Assembly (NCBI GenBank): GCA_030643145.1
Contig: DAOWMJ010000015.1
Span: 1-16,749 of the forward strand
Direction: 5' to 3'
Length of the DNA: 16,749 bases
Source of the DNA: Candidatus Latescibacterota bacterium
GTDB lineage: Bacteria > Krumholzibacteriota > Krumholzibacteriia > Krumholzibacteriales > WJIX01
The first letter of the stretch is position 1; the number at the start of each line of letters is the position of its first letter. The notes under the pieces were generated by a model. The model was not told the DNA's origin and ran no database searches. It was given only the letters and a program-made list of their open reading frames with translations. Both the position numbers and the translations under genes were made by a program. Of the stretch, positions 6,607-12,601 are shown piece after piece.

Positions 6607-8697
6607 TTAATCACTCTCTTCATTTTCCTTCTTGAATTGAGCTATCAATTTCTGGGCCTGTTCATGTGGAACAGTCTCATAATGAGAGAATTTTCTGCTA
6701 TGGTTCGCCCTACCCTGTGTCATTGAACGAAGAGAAGTGGAATATCTATATAAATCGGCAAGCGGCACCTGAGCTGTAATTCTTTGCTGTCCCTTCTCCT
6801 GCTCAGTTCCCATGATTTTCCCTCTTCTCATCGAGAGATCACCCATTACATCGCCCATGTGTTCATCAGGAACAAACACTTCGATTTCCATTATGGGCTC
6901 AAGGAGGACCGGTTTGGCTTCCTTCATTGCAATTTTAAATCCCTTTGAACCAGCAGCTTTAAAAGCCGCGTCTGAAGAATCAACACTGTGATAAGATCCA
7001 TCAAAAAGTGTTGCCTTTAAATCCACAATCTTGTGGCCGGCCAACACTCCTCCCTCCATTGCTTCAATAATACCCTTTTCAACCGCAGGGATATGCTTCG
7101 TTGGTACATTGCCACCCACTACTTCATTAACAAACTTAAAACCTTCACCTCTCGAAAGTGGTTCTATCCTCAAATGAACATCGCCATACTGGCCTCTCCC
7201 GCCACTCTGCTTTTTATGTTTTCCCTGAGCTGAAGCGGCAGCAGAGATTGTTTCCAGATACTCCACCTTTGGAGGTACCATCTCAACCTCAACATTATAT
7301 CTTTCCTTCAGTCTGCTTATTATTACATCAAAGTGTTGTTCCCCCTGTCCGGAGAGTATAGTTTGCCTTAACTGTTGATTACTCTCAATACTGAAACTTA
7401 TATCTTCATCGGCAAGCTTGTGAAGCCCCATCCCAACCTTGTCCATTTCTCCTTTTACTTTAGGAATAATGCCAGTTCGGATCGAGGGGGATGGACAGTT
7501 AATGCTCGAAACCAGAAAGGAGTCTCTCTTCTTGCAGAGAGTGCAATTAACCTTGGCTGTTTTCAGTTTCACCGCCGCGCCGATATCACCTGTCGGGATA
7601 GAATCAGTATCTATCTTTTTCTTTCCCTGCATAAAAAAGAGCTGACCTATTCTTTCAGACGATTCTTCATTCGAGTTATACAAATCCTGGCTCCCTGTAA
7701 CTTCACCCGAGAAAACCCTTAAATATGACATATCGCCAATATCCTTCTCTGAAAGAGATTTAAAAACAAACGATATGACAGGTGAGCCTTTATCAATTTT
7801 AATAGTCTTAATTTCATCTGACGAAACAGATTTTACTTCAATTTCATGCCTCCATTCGGGAGAAGGAAGCATTTCCACGATCATATCAACAAGTTGTTTG
7901 ACTCCAACATTGGTTGTGGCCGACGTAACAACCATAGGAACCAACGTTCCCTGCCGGCATCCCGCACCCAACCCTCTGCTCAGCTCTTCATCAGTAAGTT
8001 CACCGGATTCAAGAAACTTCTCGAGAAGTGAATCATCACTCTCTGCGGCAAAATCCTGTAGTTTCTGTCTCCATTCGGCCGCCTTGTCAACCATCTGGTC
8101 TGGTATATCTTCTTCTTTGAAAGTTCCTTTGGAATCTTTCGAATATATATACGCCTTCTTCTTCAGGATATTTATCACTCCCCTGAATTCACTCCCCTGT
8201 CCAACTGGAAGCATAATAGGCATAACAGTCTTCCCGAGAGTGTCCTGAGCATCCTTTACACATTTATCAAAATCGGCATGTTCTTTATCCATCTTATTCA
8301 CACACACGATACGAGGAATCTCATCCTTCGCAAGATATCCCCATGTTTTTTCAGTACCCGATTCGACGCCATGCTCAGCGCTTACTACAATAATTCCTCC
8401 TTCAATTACCTTCAGGGCAGCCATCGTCTGGCCAATAAAATCTTCGTATCCCGGGGTATCAAGCAGGTTTATTTTTTTCTTGTTATGTTCTATCGCCGCA
8501 ACATTCGAATAGACCGAGATCTTCCTTTTAATCTCTTCGGAATCCGAATCCATCAGGGTATTGCCCTCTTCTATCTTTCCTATCCTGTTTATAACGCCGG
8601 CATTGAAAAGAACAGCTTCACACAGAGAGGTTTTCCCAGATGATTGATGTCCGACAATTGCCACATTTCTTAATTCACTAATTTCGTATTTCTTCAA
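6607..8697 (-). CDS. Elongation factor G-like GTPase (EF-G paralogue type)
   Basis: This is a five-domain translational GTPase of 696 aa, the full EF-G architecture. The P-loop is GHQSSGKTSL (about residues 16-25), switch II is DTPGYEDF (80-87), and the guanine-specificity motif is NKMD (134-137). Domain IV has HKKQSGGRGQYGDV and domain V has DEHMGDVMGDLSMRRGKI and STSLRSMTQGRA. Differences from canonical EF-G are a degenerate switch I (no ERxRGITI) and Tyr in place of the switch II catalytic His (canonical DTPGHVDF). These place it in the EF-G-like/EF-G2 group rather than the main translocase. The frame opens at TTG 8703, but GGAGG directly abuts that codon. TTG at 8695-8697 is 6 nt from GGAGG and gives (M)KKYEISELRNVAIVGH, the family N-terminus. 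The substrate is GTP on the ribosome; the precise role is unknown. Confidence 0.92.
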   Translation of the reverse strand: MKKYEISELRNVAIVGHQSSGKTSLCEAVLFNAGVINRIGKIEEGNTLMDSDSEEIKRKISVYSNVAAIEHNKKKINLLDTPGYEDFIGQTMAALKVIEGGIIVVSAEHGVESGTEKTWGYLAKDEIPRIVCVNKMDKEHADFDKCVKDAQDTLGKTVMPIMLPVGQGSEFRGVINILKKKAYIYSKDSKGTFKEEDIPDQMVDKAAEWRQKLQDFAAESDDSLLEKFLESGELTDEELSRGLGAGCRQGTLVPMVVTSATTNVGVKQLVDMIVEMLPSPEWRHEIEVKSVSSDEIKTIKIDKGSPVISFVFKSLSEKDIGDMSYLRVFSGEVTGSQDLYNSNEESSERIGQLFFMQGKKKIDTDSIPTGDIGAAVKLKTAKVNCTLCKKRDSFLVSSINCPSPSIRTGIIPKVKGEMDKVGMGLHKLADEDISFSIESNQQLRQTILSGQGEQHFDVIISRLKERYNVEVEMVPPKVEYLETISAAASAQGKHKKQSGGRGQYGDVHLRIEPLSRGEGFKFVNEVVGGNVPTKHIPAVEKGIIEAMEGGVLAGHKIVDLKATLFDGSYHSVDSSDAAFKAAGSKGFKIAMKEAKPVLLEPIMEIEVFVPDEHMGDVMGDLSMRRGKIMGTEQEKGQQRITAQVPLADLYRYSTSLRSMTQGRANHSRKFSHYETVPHEQAQKLIAQFKKENEESD

Positions 8698-8703
8698 AGA
8701 CAA

Positions 8704-8708
8704 CCTCC
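8704..8708 (-). promoter_or_regulatory. Ribosome binding site deciding the TTG start of the EF-G-like gene
   Basis: GGAGG directly touches the first possible TTG (8701-8703) and lies 6 nt before the second TTG (8695-8697). Spacing therefore favours the second, which shortens the product by two residues. Confidence 0.6.
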
Positions 8709-8807
8709 AGTTCTCGTAGTATTCGACAATAAATCTTTCCCTGAATAATCAAAAGTCCACACCGGTCCTTGCTCGCGGACAAGCCCTTTTTTACCTACCC
8801 AACAAAA

Positions 8808-9554
8808 TTATCCGGCTCCACCGCCAAATAGTTTACCTAAATATAAAAATAACAGGGAGATTATCCAGAGAATAACAACCGGAATGACCGATTTTTTTAT
8901 CTCTATCCTGAAAATGGAAGCGATTCCAAGTGTTAAAATAATATAATACCAGACGCTAAAAACACTAAGGCTCTCAAGAAACGCGGCACCAAATCCTCCC
9001 AGATCCGGAAATAGCGGCGCGAGACCGAGAGAAACTCTTGCGTCTTCTGCCGATTCAATGGCTTCAATCCCTCTTGATCTGACAATAATAACACTGATAA
9101 CCTGTTCAACCATTGCAATTAAGCCCGTAAAACTTATAAGGCTTAGAACCTTTTTATAATCTGAGCGCGCGCTCAAAAGATTGACGCCGACATTAACTAT
9201 CCAGGCACAGATTAAATAAATCACAATGATCGCCGCAGGAGCAAGGATCAAACCTATTAATCCAAATTTACCCATTTGCTCCAAGGCTTTACTGAGCTGC
9301 TCTTCGCTCATTCCCCTTTCATTAAGGGATAATACTTGACGCTGTATGGGCAGATTCAGCCATCCAATAATAACCTGAAGCACTGCTATAACGATAAAGG
9401 CTTTCCACCATTGAAGCCCTGCATCTATCCGCTTAAACACCTTGTTCGGCTCAAGAAAAATATCTCCGAGCGACGCGGCAAATCCTCCCCCCGCCATATC
9501 CTCTCCGGGGGTTTCATCCTTTTCAAATCCGCCGCTTTCTTCCATTTCATTCAT
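8808..9554 (-). CDS. Yip1-family integral membrane protein
   Basis: This is a 248-aa membrane protein with a hydrophilic, acidic and Gly-rich N-terminus (residues 1-28). The segment DIFLEPNKVFKRIDAGLQWW (31-50) is typical of the start of bacterial Yip1 domains. About five membrane segments follow: 50-68, 98-120, 137-158, 190-213 and 220-241. The loop SARSDYKKVLSLISFTG and the later FSVWYYIILTLGIASIF also fit Yip1. Bacterial members have no settled function; eukaryotic ones act in membrane trafficking, which should not be transferred here. The ATG has GGGAG at 6 nt. It is the first gene after a strong promoter and heads the long operon, 110 nt before the EF-G-like gene. The family call is fairly firm; the role is unknown. 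Confidence 0.8.
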   Translation of the reverse strand: MNEMEESGGFEKDETPGEDMAGGGFAASLGDIFLEPNKVFKRIDAGLQWWKAFIVIAVLQVIIGWLNLPIQRQVLSLNERGMSEEQLSKALEQMGKFGLIGLILAPAAIIVIYLICAWIVNVGVNLLSARSDYKKVLSLISFTGLIAMVEQVISVIIVRSRGIEAIESAEDARVSLGLAPLFPDLGGFGAAFLESLSVFSVWYYIILTLGIASIFRIEIKKSVIPVVILWIISLLFLYLGKLFGGGAG

Positions 9555-9633
9555 TTCTCACTCCCATATAAAGTAAAATAGCGCACCATGCCCCTCAAGA
9601 TGCCAAACTTTTATTTATCTTTAAGCAGACTAA

Positions 9634-9662
9634 ACGATAGCCCACTTTGCCTATGCTGTCAA
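9634..9662 (-). promoter_or_regulatory. Sigma70-type promoter heading the long operon
   Basis: The -35 box is a perfect TTGACA (9657-9662). The -10 box is TATCGT (9634-9639, 4 of 6), with a 17-nt spacer. Transcription would start near 9627 and give a leader of about 73 nt before the Yip1-family ATG. No terminator is visible between here and the left edge, so it may drive the whole run from the Yip1 gene to fmt. Confidence 0.65.
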
Positions 9663-9805
9663 AGTATTTTAAAAACCCGCACATAGTTTTACCGCGTTAG
9701 GCGTCACGGCAATAATTAAGTAGTAATCCGCGCGCTGCGCCCTATCTCCGAAAACACTCGGTACATCCCGATATTTAGGAAACAGAGTCCGGCAATACTA
9801 ATAGT
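9663..9805. other. Intergenic stretch with no recognised feature
   Basis: This is the middle of a 301-nt gap between the PDZ gene and the Yip1-family gene, whose two ends hold a terminator and a promoter. It contains a locally GC-rich patch (about 9729-9741). I find no convincing ORF, tRNA or structured RNA in it. Confidence 0.4.
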
Positions 9806-9837
9806 AAAAAGAGGGCCCGCTGTTTTAGCAAGCCCTC
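9806..9837 (-). terminator. Intrinsic terminator of the tandem-PDZ gene
   Basis: Read on the minus strand, GAGGGCTTGCT pairs with AGCGGGCCCTC across a 5-nt loop. This makes an 11-bp stem with two G-U pairs, followed at once by five T (9806-9810). It begins about 19 nt after the PDZ stop codon. It separates that gene from the downstream operon. Confidence 0.88.
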
Positions 9838-9855
9838 CGAATGGGGGAACTAAGA

Positions 9856-10929
9856 TCAATTCTTTTTATCTTCAAGTTCTTTAAGCCGTTTTTCCATCTC
9901 TTTAACCTTATTTTCAATATCCTCAAGATTCTTTTTCAGACATTTCCCTGTTTCCTCTTGTATGATTACAAGCTCTTTATGTAATGGGTCGCGCTTCTTA
10001 AGTCTATTCTTCATATCAAAACCCTTTCGAGTTATTATATGAAATTCTTCATCACCCTCCGGAATATCAAACTTGTAAATTTTCTTATTATGTAATCCAA
10101 AGTATTTGCGCTTTTCAAGATCTTCCGGTTTAAACTGAAACTCGATTTTCTTCTTCTTACGTACAACAACCACTTTGAATTCTTTGTCACACCCTCCTAA
10201 GACTTCATTATAATCTTCAACCGATTTTATTTCTTCACCATTAATCTCAATAATAATATCACCGCTTTTTATCCCGGTTTCCTTCGCGGGGCTTTCCCCG
10301 GAAATTCCGGTTACAAGAATACCATCATCTTTTTCAACATTGAAATATAGCGCTATATCTTCATCGAGATCAGAAAGCTCGAGGCCTTCAATACTGTTTC
10401 CGTCAAAATACCTGTCAATAACCCCGCCTACCGATCTACTTATACGTTCGCCCATTTTCCCCATCTTCTCAGCATATTCCTCCCAGTTATATTGCACGGT
10501 ATAAGAATCATTTTTCCTACCAGCGAGATTAACATTAACCCTTTTTCTATCGCCGCCCCTGAAAAAGACAATCTCAACTTTTTCTCCCGGAGTTTTCCCA
10601 TTTACCAGACGTGAAAGATTTTTTGTGTCATCTACCTTATCACCGGCAAAAATATAAATAATATCGCCGGCACGCAGGCCCACTTCCTCTGCCGGGCTAT
10701 CATCTATTACCTCCATTACCAAAACACCCTTATTATATGGATATTCTTTATCTTCGATTATTTCTTCAGAAACATCCGACATGTAAATGCCAAGATAAGC
10801 CTTCTTGCCTTCCCTATCTTCATCCTTTTCGGTAACCACAGCACGGGCTTTCCCCGCGTACGCGCAATTCGCCAGAGAGAGTGAAAGGCCAACAAATATA
10901 ACAAGTACAGTTAACAACAAGCGTTTCAT
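9856..10929 (-). CDS. Exported tandem-PDZ protein without protease domain
   Basis: A 357-aa protein with a clear N-terminal signal peptide: basic start MKRLLL, a hydrophobic core, and likely signal peptidase I cleavage after AYA (about residue 25). PDZ 1 spans about 43-137 (YLGIYM ... SPAEEVGLRAGDIIYIFAG) and PDZ 2 about 182-268 (GILVTGISGESPAKETGIKSGDIIIEING). The C-terminal 30 residues (LEDIENKVKEMEKRLKELEDKK) look like a short coiled coil. There is no trypsin-like catalytic domain, so it is not a complete HtrA/DegP protease; it may be a periplasmic adaptor or peptide-binding scaffold, which is inference. The ATG has a very strong AAGGAGG at 8 nt. It has its own terminator and a weak possible promoter, so it is probably monocistronic. 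The precise role is unknown. Confidence 0.85.
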   Translation of the reverse strand: MKRLLLTVLVIFVGLSLSLANCAYAGKARAVVTEKDEDREGKKAYLGIYMSDVSEEIIEDKEYPYNKGVLVMEVIDDSPAEEVGLRAGDIIYIFAGDKVDDTKNLSRLVNGKTPGEKVEIVFFRGGDRKRVNVNLAGRKNDSYTVQYNWEEYAEKMGKMGERISRSVGGVIDRYFDGNSIEGLELSDLDEDIALYFNVEKDDGILVTGISGESPAKETGIKSGDIIIEINGEEIKSVEDYNEVLGGCDKEFKVVVVRKKKKIEFQFKPEDLEKRKYFGLHNKKIYKFDIPEGDEEFHIITRKGFDMKNRLKKRDPLHKELVIIQEETGKCLKKNLEDIENKVKEMEKRLKELEDKKN

Positions 10930-10993
10930 ATTCTTTGCCTCCTTTTGAGCATCCCACTCAAATTAACAAACACTTTTTCCATTCCTTCTGCTA

Positions 10994-11028
10994 ATTATAT
11001 ATATCCGCAAAACTCAATAAAGTTTCAA
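10994..11028 (-). promoter_or_regulatory. Weak candidate promoter of the PDZ gene
   Basis: TTGAAA (11023-11028) is followed by an AT-rich TATATATAAT block (10994-11003). The spacing is 19 nt to TATATA or 23 nt to TATAAT, so neither pairing is ideal. It is listed only because it is the best candidate in the 176-nt gap upstream of the PDZ gene. Confidence 0.25.
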
Positions 11029-11105
11029 TTTTCTGGGAATAAATGATATTATCGCGGGTTTTTAATAGGAGAATAGCATACTAATTATGCATTACAAAAT
11101 ATGAA

Positions 11106-12362
11106 TCAAGTAATTTTTTCAAATTTATTACGCCACTTCTCGTCTGGAAGCGGTAAAGAACTGTCTTTATTACTAACTATCTCCAAACCATGTCCCTGAA
11201 AGTGAGATACATTAATATTTCTGGTCGTTTCAGCTTTATCCCAAACTGAAAATCTTTTCCCAGATATATATGTCACAATAGCGAAAACCGCTGCTAAATT
11301 CACCATAACGAAATAGAAAGGAATATAGAAAATTTTACTCTGTTTTGGTTTTCCGCCCGTAATAAACCCAATCAATGCAAGTAGATAAAAAAGAGTTTGA
11401 AGCATAAAAAGACTTAAGAATAAAGGTTCATTAGCTAAAAAGAAATTCACTGCAAATATTACTGGAAGGATTGGTCCAATCCACCATCTCAGCAATTTCC
11501 TTGAAATGAACTGTAAAATACGCCCCTTCCCGCATGAATTCTTCCTGAGATAGTTGAACCCTGTTAATCCACGAATTATTATACGGTACTTCCTTTCAAA
11601 TTCTTCTGTAAATAAAGTGCTCACCTTTTCTGTGGCAACCGCTTCCCTTTCATATACTACGCCAAAACCCCGAGAAGCGATATCCGCCGGAATCTGGAAA
11701 TCATTGGCAACATCAGCACATACAGGATGATAAAGCTCTCTTCTTATTGCAAAGATAGTCCCCGTCCCAACAAGAACCGATTTTATGCGGCTTTCAAGCC
11801 GGTTAAGAAAGGCTTCATATCTCCAGTACAAGCTTTCCCCCTTCCCAACATTCGATTCACTGTCAATGTAAGTTAGGTTCCCCACAACACATCCAATATC
11901 CGGATCTTTGAAATTACGGGCAAGTTTCCTGATAGCATCCTTCCTGTAGAAGGCATTGGCATCTGAGAACACAACAATATCATCTTCAAGACCAACTACA
12001 GCTCTATTTAAAGCAGCACTTTTACCACTCCTCTTTTCAAAGGCTTTCAGTACCACATTCCTGGCGGTATATTCTCTGATAATATCTACTGTACCGTCAT
12101 CAGAACCATCACTGACTACAACTATTCTCAGTTTGTCTTGAGGATAGTCAAGCTGGAGACTATTTTCAATCTTGTCCCTGATAATCCTGTTTTCATTATG
12201 AACCGATATAATCAGAGCAACCGACGGAAGATCGTATTCATCTTTAGTTTTTGATTTTCTTTTGAATAAGCCCGCTATAAGAAGAACAAGAGGATATCCT
12301 GCGTAAATATACAAAATAAGAGAAAACAATGACACAAATACGATTTTTAAATAGATTTCCAT
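11106..12362 (-). CDS. Membrane family-2 glycosyltransferase
   Basis: An inverting GT-A glycosyltransferase (418 aa) likely to build or extend a polysaccharide at the inner membrane from a nucleotide sugar. One N-terminal membrane helix (about 5-32) precedes the catalytic domain, which starts with VALIISVHNEN (48-58). DGSDDGT is at 85-91, the DxD-like SDAN at 133-136, a GTGTIFAIRREL segment at 199-210, and the presumed base region ANDFQIP at 219-225. RKYRIIIRG (257-265) occupies the place of the QxxRW motif of processive synthases. Three membrane helices follow (about 293-311, 315-336, 347-367), then a hydrophilic tail of about 50 residues. The architecture resembles cellulose- or hyaluronan-synthase-like enzymes, but the product sugar cannot be read from sequence. 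GGGGAG is 3 nt before the ATG. No other polysaccharide genes are adjacent. Confidence 0.88.
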   Translation of the reverse strand: MEIYLKIVFVSLFSLILYIYAGYPLVLLIAGLFKRKSKTKDEYDLPSVALIISVHNENRIIRDKIENSLQLDYPQDKLRIVVVSDGSDDGTVDIIREYTARNVVLKAFEKRSGKSAALNRAVVGLEDDIVVFSDANAFYRKDAIRKLARNFKDPDIGCVVGNLTYIDSESNVGKGESLYWRYEAFLNRLESRIKSVLVGTGTIFAIRRELYHPVCADVANDFQIPADIASRGFGVVYEREAVATEKVSTLFTEEFERKYRIIIRGLTGFNYLRKNSCGKGRILQFISRKLLRWWIGPILPVIFAVNFFLANEPLFLSLFMLQTLFYLLALIGFITGGKPKQSKIFYIPFYFVMVNLAAVFAIVTYISGKRFSVWDKAETTRNINVSHFQGHGLEIVSNKDSSLPLPDEKWRNKFEKIT

Positions 12363-12407
12363 TTTCTCCCCATGGTAAAAGCTGACTATAGATAAATATC
12401 ATATTCT

Positions 12408-12432
12408 CAATAATATTAAAACATTATTATTG
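12408..12432. repeat. Short inverted repeat in the glycosyltransferase leader
   Basis: CAATAATA (12408-12415) and its exact reverse complement TATTATTG (12425-12432) are separated by 9 nt. An AT-only stem in an AT-rich gap may be chance. Confidence 0.35.
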
Positions 12433-12449
12433 GTATAAATACAAAAACA

Positions 12450-12516
12450 CGCTAACCATTTTCTTTTTTATAAAATCAATTTTCAATTTTGTTAACTCAA
12501 AAAGAAAACATTAGCG
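12450..12516 (-). terminator. Long imperfect hairpin with T tract: terminator or leader attenuator
   Basis: CGCTAA (12450-12455) matches TTAGCG (12511-12516). Just inside, TTTTCTTTTT (12459-12468) is the exact reverse complement of AAAAAGAAAA (12499-12508). The unmatched joints are 3 nt and 2 nt, and the loop is 30 nt. On the minus strand the hairpin is followed by TGTTTTTGT. It may end transcripts from the propeller gene. Because it lies downstream of the promoter at 12557-12585, it could also interrupt transcription towards the glycosyltransferase. The inner arms are A/T only, so stability is moderate. Confidence 0.45.
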
Positions 12517-12556
12517 ATATTTTCTATACAAGACCCTTTCATATTTTTGTTATTTA

Positions 12557-12585
12557 AATATATCAACAACATTTATAAATGTCAA
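12557..12585 (-). promoter_or_regulatory. Near-consensus promoter of the glycosyltransferase
   Basis: The -35 box is TTGACA (12580-12585, perfect). The -10 box is TATATT (12557-12562, 5 of 6). The spacer is exactly 17 nt. It reads towards the glycosyltransferase and would give an unusually long leader of about 188 nt. It begins about 17 nt after the propeller stop codon. Confidence 0.7.
12569..12582. promoter_or_regulatory. 14-bp perfect palindrome overlapping the -35 box
   Basis: ACATTTATAAATGT is its own reverse complement. It covers the upstream half of the spacer and the first bases of the -35 box of the glycosyltransferase promoter. This is a standard position for a repressor operator. 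No regulator gene lies nearby to suggest the ligand, and the AT-rich setting makes chance possible. Confidence 0.45.
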
Positions 12586-12601
12586 CATCAGGTCAAATTC
12601 T

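Noticed and set aside
7775..8248. 157-codon plus-strand open frame opposite the EF-G-like gene
   Set aside because: It is antisense to a conserved GTPase; the serine-rich composition is that expected of a shadow frame.
8704..8807. Possible hairpin (CTTG...CAAG) or promoter between the Yip1-family and EF-G-like genes
   Set aside because: The stem is about 5 bp without a T tract, and no -35/-10 pair has acceptable spacing.
9595..9684. 29-codon minus-strand ORF in the gap before the Yip1-family gene
   Set aside because: It has no ribosome site and would be cut by the promoter at 9634-9662, whose boxes fall inside it.
9856..10929. HtrA/DegP protease
   Set aside because: Only the PDZ domains are present; there is no trypsin-like domain or catalytic triad.
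10864..10929. Lipoprotein signal in the PDZ protein
   Set aside because: The segment LANC has Asn at -1, which does not fit a lipobox; signal peptidase I cleavage after AYA is more likely.
11076..11090. Small hairpin GCATA/TATGC after the glycosyltransferase
   Set aside because: The stem is only 5 bp with no T tract, so it is not a credible terminator.
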